A stretch of 11,919 bases of DNA. It comes from XYD1-FULL-39-28 sp964539855. Its GTDB lineage: Bacteria > Patescibacteriota > Minisyncoccia > Minisyncoccales > Staskawiczbacteraceae. The stretch lies in NCBI GenBank assembly GCA_964539855.1, contig CAZIJR010000021.1, forward strand, positions 1 through 11,919, written 5' to 3'. The first letter of the stretch is position 1. Each line of letters starts with the position of its first letter. The notes below the pieces were generated by a model that was not told the origin of the DNA, made no database searches, and saw only the letters and a list, made by a program, of their open reading frames with translations. Below are positions 1-5,173 of this stretch, one piece after another. A program made the translations under genes and the position numbers.

Positions 1-58
1 TCGAACCTGCGACCCTCTCAGTGTAAATGAGATGCTCTACCAACTGAGCTAATCGTCC
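1..58 (-). tRNA. tRNA-Val(UAC), 3' part cut off by the window edge
   Basis: On the minus strand the acceptor half GGACGAT is followed by TA and a normal D arm (GCTC/GAGC). The anticodon arm is TCTCA / loop TTTACAC / TGAGA, with anticodon TAC in the correct place after U33. The sequence leaves the window in the T loop (GGTTCGA), so the 3' acceptor strand and any CCA are not visible. It lies 12 nt behind tRNA-Leu and is probably processed from the same transcript as rplS. It reads GUA and probably other GUN valine codons. It complements the second valine tRNA (GAC) at 1600-1673. Confidence 0.92.
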
Positions 59-70
59 CAAGCGGGCGTG

Positions 71-151
71 TGCGCGGGACAGGAGTCGAACCTGCACGCC
101 TTTCGGCACTACCACCTCAAGGTAGCGTGTATACCATTTCACCACCCGCGC
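71..151 (-). tRNA. tRNA-Leu(GAG)
   Basis: This is a complete class II tRNA of 81 nt on the minus strand. The acceptor stem GCGCGGG pairs perfectly with CCCGCGC, and the discriminator is A. The anticodon stem CTACC/GGTAG encloses the loop TTGAGGT, giving anticodon GAG. A long variable arm (TGCCGAAAGGCGT) is typical of leucine tRNAs. The T arm has the usual GGTTCGA loop. CCA is not encoded, so a CCA-adding enzyme must finish it. It begins only 4 nt after the stop codon of rplS, so it is almost certainly cut out of the rplS mRNA. Confidence 0.96.
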
Positions 152-155
152 TTCT

Positions 156-587
156 CTATTTTTCCTCAGTTTCTACTGTATCGTTTTTAGCAGGTGCATC
201 TTCTTCTTTTGCTACAACTTCTTCTTCTGTGATAGCTTCCACAAATTCTTTGTTTTTAAGCCTGGCTTTTTTGCCTTTTGCTGCTCTTAAATAATAAAGC
301 TTTGCCCTCCTTACTTTACCGTGTTTTTCAATCTCAAATTTTTCAACCGATGGAGAATGAATAGGAAAAACTTTTTCAACTCCAACTCCGTCAACAACCT
401 TTCTTACGGTTATTGTGGCAGAAATTCCTTTGCCGTGTTTTTTGGCGATAACCACACCTTCAAAAATCTGAATTCTTTCTTTGCTCCCCTCTTTGATTTT
501 TTGGTGTACCTTAATTGTATCACCAGGACGGATGTCCGGTAAAGTCTTTAGCTGTGCTTTGTTAAATTGTTCTAATAGTTTTGACAT
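156..587 (-). CDS. rplS: 50S ribosomal protein L19
   Basis: This encodes ribosomal protein L19, a large-subunit protein that sits at the interface with the 30S subunit. The 143-residue product has the family's N-terminal helix (MSKLLEQFNKAQLK), the PDIRPGDTIKVHQKIKEG strand, the FEGVVIAKKHGKG segment and the KVRRAKLYYLR signature near residues 91-101. The usual bacterial L19 is about 115 residues. This one adds roughly 28 residues at the C-terminus that are rich in Glu, Asp, Ala and Val (EEEVV, KEEDAPAKND). I take that tail to be a lineage-specific disordered extension. The start is the ATG at 587. No SD precedes it, only an A/T-rich run that includes two TAAAAT-like hexamers. The gene lies downstream of the RluA-type synthase and is followed 4 nt later by tRNA-Leu. 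Confidence 0.97.
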   Translation of the reverse strand: MSKLLEQFNKAQLKTLPDIRPGDTIKVHQKIKEGSKERIQIFEGVVIAKKHGKGISATITVRKVVDGVGVEKVFPIHSPSVEKFEIEKHGKVRRAKLYYLRAAKGKKARLKNKEFVEAITEEEVVAKEEDAPAKNDTVETEEK

Positions 588-607
588 TTTTTTATTTTAT
601 TTTACCC

Positions 608-647
608 CGCCCTTTTAGGGCGAGGCTCGCCTTGCTATAGCAAGGCG
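608..647. repeat. Tandem GC-rich palindromes between the RluA-type gene and rplS
   Basis: Two inverted repeats stand side by side. The first is CGCCCT (608-613) with AGGGCG (617-622), loop 3 nt. The second is a perfect 20-base palindrome at 628-647 (CGCCTTGCTA followed by TAGCAAGGCG). The stop codon of the upstream synthase (635-637) lies inside the second palindrome. No U-run follows on either strand, so this does not look like an intrinsic terminator. It could be a REP-like element or an RNA-processing/stability structure between two cotranscribed genes. The structure is seen directly; the role is not known. Confidence 0.6.
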
Positions 648-1312
648 GCTAATATTGTTTCTAATTCTTCTGGCAAATTGGATTGAAATTCTTTTGTTTC
701 GCCGGAAGGCAATTGGATTTTAAGATATTTTGCGTGCAGAAATTGCCTTGTTAATCCTTCGGGAATGGGTGAATTTTTAAAGCTATATAATTTATCTCCT
801 GCGATTGGGTGATGTAAATAAGATAAATGGCACCGTATCTGGTGTCGTCTGCCTGTTTTTATATTAACTTCTAAAAGCGTAAAATTTTTATAGCGTTGTA
901 AAACTTTATACTCTGTAATTGCTTCTCGCGCTGAATCCGGGTGGGGTTCAGATTCCAAATAAGCCTTTTGTTTTCTAGGATCTTTTGGCGATCTAGCAAT
1001 AAGTGTGTTTATTTCGCCAAAATCATTGTTTAGAGTGCCCTCCACCAAACATTTATATTTCTTCTCTACCTCTCTATTTTTAAAACATTTTTGAAGAAAA
1101 ATCAAGGCTTCAGAGCTCTTTGCTACTAATAATGCTCCGGAGGTATCTTTATCCAGCCTGTGGACAATTCCATATCTGGGAGTCTCCCCAGCAGATTTTA
1201 GGTCGGGATATTCTTTAATCAGCTCATCAATTAGGTCTGGAATTACCACAATACCTGCCGGTTTATTAACCACCAAAACATCCTTATCCTCATAAATAAC
1301 TTTTATATCCAT
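635..1312 (-). CDS. RluA/RluD-family RNA pseudouridine synthase
   Basis: This enzyme isomerises specific uridines to pseudouridine, probably in 23S rRNA. With the chosen start (ATG at 1312) the protein is 225 residues. It starts with the family's MDIKVIYEDKDVLVVNKPAG segment. The catalytic motif HRLDKDTSG is at residues 51-59, with the nucleophilic Asp at 54. Further family blocks are KKYKCLVEG, the GRRHQIRCHL RNA-binding segment and HPIAGDKLY. There is no N-terminal S4 domain, so it is a minimal catalytic-domain form; the exact target (RluA, RluC or RluD type) cannot be assigned. An upstream in-frame ATG at 1351 would add 13 residues inside the preceding gene, and I reject it. The gene lies 5 nt after the 87-aa membrane protein gene and upstream of rplS. 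No SD is visible. Its stop codon lies in a palindrome. Confidence 0.93.
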   Translation of the reverse strand: MDIKVIYEDKDVLVVNKPAGIVVIPDLIDELIKEYPDLKSAGETPRYGIVHRLDKDTSGALLVAKSSEALIFLQKCFKNREVEKKYKCLVEGTLNNDFGEINTLIARSPKDPRKQKAYLESEPHPDSAREAITEYKVLQRYKNFTLLEVNIKTGRRHQIRCHLSYLHHPIAGDKLYSFKNSPIPEGLTRQFLHAKYLKIQLPSGETKEFQSNLPEELETILAALL

Positions 1313-1317
1313 GTTTT

Positions 1318-1581
1318 TCAAAAAAACCAATAAAAGATTAGACCTATACAAGCTATCTGACCAATTATTGCATAAAAGCCGATTAGTGAGAAGGAGACTT
1401 TCAATATGGCACTAAGCAGTTTTGCCCTTCCCAGTATATTAGATGCGATCCATTGTCTAAAAAATAGATCTATAATCCCTGCAAAAAAAATAGATAGCGG
1501 TATCCACAGGTGGGTTTTCCCAAATAAAAAACCGACAGCCGTTACCAATATTGAAATTATTATTGCAGAATTAATTTTCAT
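1318..1581 (-). CDS. Small integral membrane protein, unknown function
   Basis: This predicted protein has 87 residues and I do not recognise it. It is strongly hydrophobic, with likely membrane segments at about residues 4-20, 25-41 and 60-86. A short polar linker (FRQWIASNILGRAKLL) is followed by an aromatic C-terminus ending YWFF. The start is the ATG at 1581. The frame stays open upstream to 1641, but that part would read through tRNA-Val(GAC), so it is rejected. The gene begins 18 nt after the tRNA and ends in TGA 5 nt before the pseudouridine synthase. Its mRNA 5' end is therefore probably created when the tRNA is cut out. The pattern of short helices and low charge supports a real protein, but no function can be given. 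Confidence 0.65.
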   Translation of the reverse strand: MKINSAIIISILVTAVGFLFGKTHLWIPLSIFFAGIIDLFFRQWIASNILGRAKLLSAILKVSFSLIGFYAIIGQIACIGLIFYWFF

Positions 1582-1599
1582 TATTATTTTTAGTCTGTG

Positions 1600-1673
1600 T
1601 GGGCGCTGAGGGAGTCGAACCCCCGACCTCAAAAACGTCAATTTTGCGCTCTAACCAGCTGAGCTAAGCGCCC
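1600..1673 (-). tRNA. tRNA-Val(GAC)
   Basis: This is a complete 74-nt tRNA on the minus strand. The acceptor stem GGGCGCT pairs with AGCGCCC, and the discriminator is A. The D arm is GCTC/GAGC. The anticodon stem CAAAA/TTTTG surrounds the loop TTGACGT, giving anticodon GAC. The T arm GGGGG/CTCCC closes with one G-U pair. CCA is not encoded. The first 10 nt are shared with the 3' end of the preceding protein gene, whose stop codon TAG falls inside the acceptor/D-arm junction. It reads GUC and GUU valine codons. Confidence 0.95.
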
Positions 1674-2350
1674 ATGTCATTGTTAATAATTTCTAATAAC
1701 TTATCGCCAAGATACAGTATTCTCCTCTGCAAAGCTAAATCATGATAATACAATACACAAACTCCTTTATAAGAATCGTAAGTCTTTTTTATTGTTCTTT
1801 TGTCAAACTGTGTTTTTGTGAATTTAGATTCAGAAATATTTAAATTTTTTGACCAAAATTTTTTTAACATTTTTTCGTTTTGGTCCTTTCTTAAATGGAG
1901 ACAGCATCTAAATTTTGATTCGTCCGTTATAAATACTCTTCGTAAAAGATTTACAACACCCTTCAATATTTTAGGATTAGAGTTTGCTAGGGCAAAACCA
2001 TTTTCGGTTTTTCCTCCTTCCGCTAAATAAAATGATGCTAGTATTATTTCTTGTGTATTTTTGTCCACATTTATTTCTGAAATAAACCCATCAACTGCCT
2101 GCCTAGCTTTTTCTCTTCTTCCGTCTTTGCCCTTGTTGTGCCATAAAACAGCTTTTTTCCTGGCAGTAGCTAAGGCATTGAGCCAATTATTATGGAGTTT
2201 GCTTTTTTGTTTTTTGGTTAATTTTACATCTTTTAGCCATCCGCTTAGCGTAGATCTGTTTATGCCTAAAATGTTTTCGATGTCACGATAGCTTTTTCCT
2301 TTCTTGCGAAGTTTAATCGCAGACTCTTTTTTTACTAAATCTGTTAACAT
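1664..2350 (-). CDS. HTH protein with LAGLIDADG-endonuclease-like C-terminal region
   Basis: The product has 228 residues from the ATG at 2350 (a TTG three codons upstream is an alternative). Residues about 11-42 form a recombinase/homeodomain-like helix-turn-helix (KGKSYRDIENILGINRSTLS). A basic linker follows at about 43-85. Residues about 101-135 (ILASFYLAEGG, then FALANSNPKILKGVV) resemble the LAGLIDADG helix and following strand of homing endonucleases. Glu111 stands where the acidic catalytic residue would be. The C-terminal segment with VCVLYYHDLALQRRIL resembles the closing part of the same fold. It could be a domesticated endonuclease or a transcription regulator such as WhiA. The gene ends inside tRNA-Val(GAC), overlapping it by 10 nt. 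The assignment rests on motif resemblance only; activity is not shown. Confidence 0.7.
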   Translation of the reverse strand: MLTDLVKKESAIKLRKKGKSYRDIENILGINRSTLSGWLKDVKLTKKQKSKLHNNWLNALATARKKAVLWHNKGKDGRREKARQAVDGFISEINVDKNTQEIILASFYLAEGGKTENGFALANSNPKILKGVVNLLRRVFITDESKFRCCLHLRKDQNEKMLKKFWSKNLNISESKFTKTQFDKRTIKKTYDSYKGVCVLYYHDLALQRRILYLGDKLLEIINNDMGA

Positions 2351-2382
2351 GTAAACCAAAGAATTATTACACTTATATTATT

Positions 2383-2411
2383 ATTTTAAGGTACATAAGC
2401 AAATTAAACAA
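2383..2411 (-). promoter_or_regulatory. Possible promoter of the HTH/LAGLIDADG-like gene
   Basis: Reading the minus strand, TTGTTT (2411-2406) and TAAAAT (2388-2383) are separated by 17 nt. That would start transcription about 26 nt before the ATG at 2350. The region is very AT-rich, so chance matches are likely. Readthrough from ftsH and tRNA-Ile is the alternative. Confidence 0.3.
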
Positions 2412-2432
2412 GTGAATAACTTTTTGCTTCTG

Positions 2433-2505
2433 TGGGCGTGCCAGGACTCGAACCTGGGACCACTTAGGTATAAGCTAAGCGCTCTACCGACTGAGCTACA
2501 CGCCC
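2433..2505 (-). tRNA. tRNA-Ile(UAU)
   Basis: This is a complete 73-nt tRNA on the minus strand. The acceptor stem GGGCGTG pairs with CACGCCC, and the discriminator is A. The D arm is GCTC/GAGC. The anticodon stem CTTAG/CTAAG is perfectly paired around the loop CTTATAC, which places TAT after U33 and before A37. The T arm is CCAGG/CCTGG. CCA is not encoded. The anticodon UAU decodes AUA directly. Most bacteria instead use a CAU anticodon modified to lysidine by TilS. AUA is a common Ile codon in this window, for example in gyrA. The gene starts 5 nt after the ftsH stop codon. Confidence 0.93.
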
Positions 2506-2510
2506 CTTTT

Positions 2511-4349
2511 TTATTTCTTTCCGTTTTTTATTAGTTTTTCATAATCTTCTCTCTCAATTGTCTCTTTGTCAATAAGCTTTTTGGCAACCTTGTCTAAAAG
2601 AACTTTGCGTTTCTGTAAAATGCTTTCTGCGTTTTTCTGGCCTTGTCTTATAATTATGTTCACCTCTTCATCTATCTTCTCGGCAATTTTTTCAGAATAA
2701 TTTCTTTGCTCTGAAATCTCCCTTCCCAAAAAAACCATTTCTTCTTTATCTCCAAAAGCAATGGGTCCCAAAGAAGACATCCCATACTCTTTTACTATCC
2801 TCCTTGCTAGTTCAGAGGCTCTCATCAAGTCGTTTGAGGCGCCGGTTGTCATTTCTCCAAATTTTTGTTTTTCAGCAGAATATCCGCCTAGCAAAGTGGC
2901 AATTTCAGATAAAAACTGGGTTTTGGTTTTCATTTTTCTTTCTTCGGACGGCATTTGCAACGTGTAGCCAGCTGCCATGCCCCTGGCAATAATGGAAATT
3001 TTTCTTACAGGTTCTGTATCTGGTGAAAAACTAGAGACTAAAGCATGTCCTGCTTCATGAAAAGCTGCGATTTCCTTTTCTTTAACGGATAAAATATGGG
3101 ATTTCCTTTCAGGGCCCAACAGCACTTTTTCAATAGAATCTAAAAAGTCTTTTTGGTAAATTTTGCTTTTGTTTTGCTTGGCTGCTAATAAAGCAGCTTC
3201 ATTGGCTACGTTGGCCAAGTCAGCACCCGAGAATCCTGGGGTTCTTTCTGCTACTTCCTTAAATTGTACGCTTGAATCTAATGGCTTGCCCTCTGAATGA
3301 ATTTTTAAAATTGCCTCTCTGTCGTGGACATCTGGGGGGTCCAAAACAATTTTTCTGTCAAACCTGCCCGGTCTTAACAAGGCTGGGTCTAAAATATCTG
3401 GCCTGTTAGTGGCAGCCAAAATAATTACTCCTGTTTCTTTCTCAAAGCCATCCATTTCAACTAAAATTTGGTTTAGAGTTTGTTCTCTCTCGTCGTGCCC
3501 TCCGCCAATTCCAGCTCCTCTGTGTCTACCAATAGCGTCTAATTCATCAATAAAAATTATGGAAGGAGATGCTTTTTTTGCAGTAGAGAATAAATCACGC
3601 ACTCTTGCTGATCCCACTCCTACAAACATTTCCACAAACTCTGAACCCGAGATTGAAAAGAACGGCACATTTGCTTCTCCTGCCACAGCCCGAGATAATA
3701 ATGTTTTTCCTACTCCTGCTCCTCCTACAAGTAAAACTCCTCTTGGAATTTTAGCTCCCATAGCTAAATATTTTTTGGGAAACTTTAAAAAATCTACAAT
3801 TTCAACTAGTTCTTCTTTTGCTTCTTTTAAACCAGCAACATTTTTAAATGTTATTTTTTGTTTGTCATGGCCCTCTGCCCCAAAAATTCTGGCCCTGGCT
3901 TTTGTAAAGTCAAAAGCCTGTGTAGCTCCAGTTTTTGCTTGTTTAAACATCATCCAGAAAATTACACCAAAAAATAATAACGGTAATATGCCAAACACCA
4001 AAAGAGGGGTTAACCAGCTCCACATATCTTGCTTGGCGGGCTGTATATTTATGTTAACTTTATCAAGGTTTTCTTTATTTACCCCCAAGTTTACCAGTAA
4101 ATCTGTGATGCTTGTGCTGGGTTCTTTCATAGAGGTAGCAGTTGCCTCGTCTGTATAAATTATTTCCAGAGAATCACCCGAGACAGTAATGTTTTTTATT
4201 TTATCTTGGTTTATATCTGCTACCAACTGAGTGGCAGATGTTTCATTTGGCGTTTCAGCGGGGTAATAAAGCAAGCTAAAAATAGATCCAATAACCAAAA
4301 GGATTACTATAACTAATACAAAATTTTTAATAAGTGGATGAATTTTCAT
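2511..4349 (-). CDS. ftsH: ATP-dependent zinc metalloprotease FtsH
   Basis: FtsH is a membrane-anchored AAA+ protease that extracts and degrades misfolded membrane and regulatory proteins. The product has 612 residues. TM1 is at about 8-28, an extracytoplasmic domain at about 30-108 and TM2 at about 111-135. The AAA+ module has a Walker A at 209-216 (GGAGVGKT), the pore motif FVG at 242-244, Walker B at 264-269 (IIFIDE) and the second region of homology ending LLRPGRFDR (324-332). The protease domain carries the zinc site HEAGH at 431-435 and the third-ligand Asp in GASND (507). The Walker A differs from the usual GPPGTGKT but keeps the essential GKT. A coiled, charged C-terminus closes the protein. 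The start is the ATG at 4349, with no SD. It is followed 5 nt later by tRNA-Ile. All catalytic residues are present. Confidence 0.98.
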   Translation of the reverse strand: MKIHPLIKNFVLVIVILLVIGSIFSLLYYPAETPNETSATQLVADINQDKIKNITVSGDSLEIIYTDEATATSMKEPSTSITDLLVNLGVNKENLDKVNINIQPAKQDMWSWLTPLLVFGILPLLFFGVIFWMMFKQAKTGATQAFDFTKARARIFGAEGHDKQKITFKNVAGLKEAKEELVEIVDFLKFPKKYLAMGAKIPRGVLLVGGAGVGKTLLSRAVAGEANVPFFSISGSEFVEMFVGVGSARVRDLFSTAKKASPSIIFIDELDAIGRHRGAGIGGGHDEREQTLNQILVEMDGFEKETGVIILAATNRPDILDPALLRPGRFDRKIVLDPPDVHDREAILKIHSEGKPLDSSVQFKEVAERTPGFSGADLANVANEAALLAAKQNKSKIYQKDFLDSIEKVLLGPERKSHILSVKEKEIAAFHEAGHALVSSFSPDTEPVRKISIIARGMAAGYTLQMPSEERKMKTKTQFLSEIATLLGGYSAEKQKFGEMTTGASNDLMRASELARRIVKEYGMSSLGPIAFGDKEEMVFLGREISEQRNYSEKIAEKIDEEVNIIIRQGQKNAESILQKRKVLLDKVAKKLIDKETIEREDYEKLIKNGKK

Positions 4350-4370
4350 TATTTATTGTTTTAAAACTAT

Positions 4371-4376
4371 ATTATA
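4371..4376 (-). promoter_or_regulatory. Candidate -10 box for ftsH
   Basis: The minus strand carries a perfect TATAAT at 4376-4371, about 21 nt upstream of the ftsH ATG, which would leave a leader of about 15 nt. No good -35 is found at 17 nt. The AT-rich surroundings make this only a suggestion. Confidence 0.35.
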
Positions 4377-4436
4377 TATACGTAATTTAACACATTTTCT
4401 CTCTTAATTCAACTCCGTGGGTTTACCATATTATTA

Positions 4437-4465
4437 TTGACATAGTGAGTATAATATGCTATACA
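4437..4465 (+). promoter_or_regulatory. Strong sigma70-type promoter of the orphan gene at 4510
   Basis: A perfect -35 TTGACA (4437-4442) is followed after exactly 17 nt by TATACA (4460-4465), preceded by an extended -10 TG (4457-4458). Transcription would start near 4472, leaving a leader of about 38 nt. This is the best promoter match in the window. A TATAAT at 4450-4455 is badly spaced from the -35 and is less likely to be used. Confidence 0.6.
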
Positions 4466-4489
4466 ATATTTAGTTATTTTTTTTACTTG

Positions 4490-4510
4490 TTACACAAGGA
4501 GACTGTGTAA
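4490..4510 (+). promoter_or_regulatory. SD sequence displayed in a hairpin loop at the start codon
   Basis: TTACACA (4490-4496) pairs perfectly with TGTGTAA (4504-4510). The 7-nt loop (4497-4503) is AGGAGAC, and the SD sequence AAGGAG covers 4496-4501. The last stem base is the A of the ATG start. The SD lies 8 nt before the ATG. It is the only convincing SD seen before a gene in the window. The stem could limit or present the SD to the ribosome, or be a binding site for a regulator. Confidence 0.6.
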
Positions 4511-5091
4511 TGTTGTTACAAGGATCAGTGCGATTGGTGGTAGTCTCTTTTTTGTCCTTTAACCTTAATTTCCTGATGCAGGTTCCGGCTTGCATCAGGA
4601 AGAAGGAACGGGCCAACGGGTCTGCCCCAAGCAAAAAGATCAGGGGGACGAGGCTGATACCGCCGACAGCGGGGGTGTACGGAATTCCTCTATTCAAAGA
4701 TTTGGAGGGAGACTACGTACTCGTCGAGGCTTCGCAAAAAACTAGAGAGACAAAAGAACGGCGCCCATTCGCTGAGGTTCAGTTTGTTTTCGCGGCCCAA
4801 AAATACGCCCGGGTGCCGGAGAAATTTGATAGAGATGCGGTTTCTGCCGTTATCTACCAAATGCTCGGTCGGTACACCTGGACAGTGACCGCATACGACA
4901 ACCCGTTCTTAGAGAGCGGCGAGTTAGTCGAGGGGCAGAGATGCGTGATAATAAACCTCGACAAGCGCCAGCCGTTGTTTGACGACAACGGTGGACCCAT
5001 CACTAAGTGGAGGGGCGAACACAGGGTTCCTGTTGAGCCAGAGCTCTTTTTGGGAATCGACAATGGAGAACTCTGCGTGCAGAGCACGTGA
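4510..5091 (+). CDS. Orphan protein, unknown function, higher GC than neighbours
   Basis: I do not recognise this 193-residue protein. The N-terminus (residues 1-25) is hydrophobic with one Arg, and could be a weak membrane or signal segment. A basic stretch follows (IRKKERANGSAPSKKIRG, about 29-46), then a mixed soluble domain with segments GDYVLVEA, AEVQFVFAAQKYARVPEKF, YTWTVTAYDNPF and RCVIINLDKRQPLF. The start at 4510 is supported by a perfect SD at 8 nt spacing and a strong promoter. The gene's third codon positions are markedly richer in G and C than those of rpsA or ftsH. It stands alone between two minus-strand genes and carries its own promoter and terminator, so it is a self-contained unit. 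An 11-bp inverted repeat at 4570-4601 lies inside the coding sequence. Horizontal acquisition is likely but inferred. Confidence 0.75.
   Translation: MLLQGSVRLVVVSFLSFNLNFLMQVPACIRKKERANGSAPSKKIRGTRLIPPTAGVYGIPLFKDLEGDYVLVEASQKTRETKERRPFAEVQFVFAAQKYARVPEKFDRDAVSAVIYQMLGRYTWTVTAYDNPFLESGELVEGQRCVIINLDKRQPLFDDNGGPITKWRGEHRVPVEPELFLGIDNGELCVQST
4570..4601. repeat. 11-bp inverted repeat inside the orphan gene
   Basis: TTCCTGATGCA (4570-4580) and TGCATCAGGAA (4591-4601) form a perfect stem around a 10-nt loop. The structure encodes residues around FLMQVPACIRK, just after the hydrophobic N-terminus. It could be a small palindromic element inserted in frame, or a structure in the mRNA. Confidence 0.6.
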
Positions 5092-5104
5092 GCTATCTGT
5101 CTGT

Positions 5105-5136
5105 GCCGAGGTGCATGAAGTACCTCGGCTTTTTTT
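5105..5136 (+). terminator. Intrinsic terminator of the orphan gene
   Basis: GCCGAGGT (5105-5112) and ACCTCGGC (5122-5129) form an 8-bp stem with a 9-nt loop, followed at once by seven T residues (5130-5136). It lies 13 nt after the stop codon. This is a classical rho-independent terminator on the plus strand. Confidence 0.88.
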
Positions 5137-5141
5137 GTAAT

Positions 5142-5169
5142 AAAAAATCCCGCGGGGGCGGGATTTTTT
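5142..5169 (-). terminator. Intrinsic terminator of rpsA, symmetric
   Basis: AAAAAATCCCGC (5142-5153) and GCGGGATTTTTT (5158-5169) form a 12-bp perfect stem with a 4-nt loop, only 4 nt after the rpsA stop codon. On the minus strand the 3' arm ends in six U residues. The symmetry means it would also stop plus-strand transcripts that escape the terminator at 5105-5136. Confidence 0.85.
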
Positions 5170-5173
5170 GAGT

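Noticed and set aside
1582..1641. Longer N-terminus for the 87-aa membrane protein
   Set aside because: It would be translated from within tRNA-Val(GAC); the ATG at 1581 just after the tRNA is preferred.
2433..2505. Reading the tRNA as tRNA-Ile(CAU) or tRNA-Met
   Set aside because: The loop is CTTATAC on a perfect stem, so the anticodon is UAU and no CAU frame fits.
3409..4158. 249-codon open frame on the plus strand opposite ftsH
   Set aside because: It is the complement of the conserved AAA+ region; low-complexity Ser/Pro/Phe product and no signals. ftsH on the other strand is certain.
4470..4697. 75-codon frame on the minus strand opposite the orphan gene start
   Set aside because: It covers the promoter/SD region and palindrome of the plus-strand gene, which has far better start signals and a terminator.
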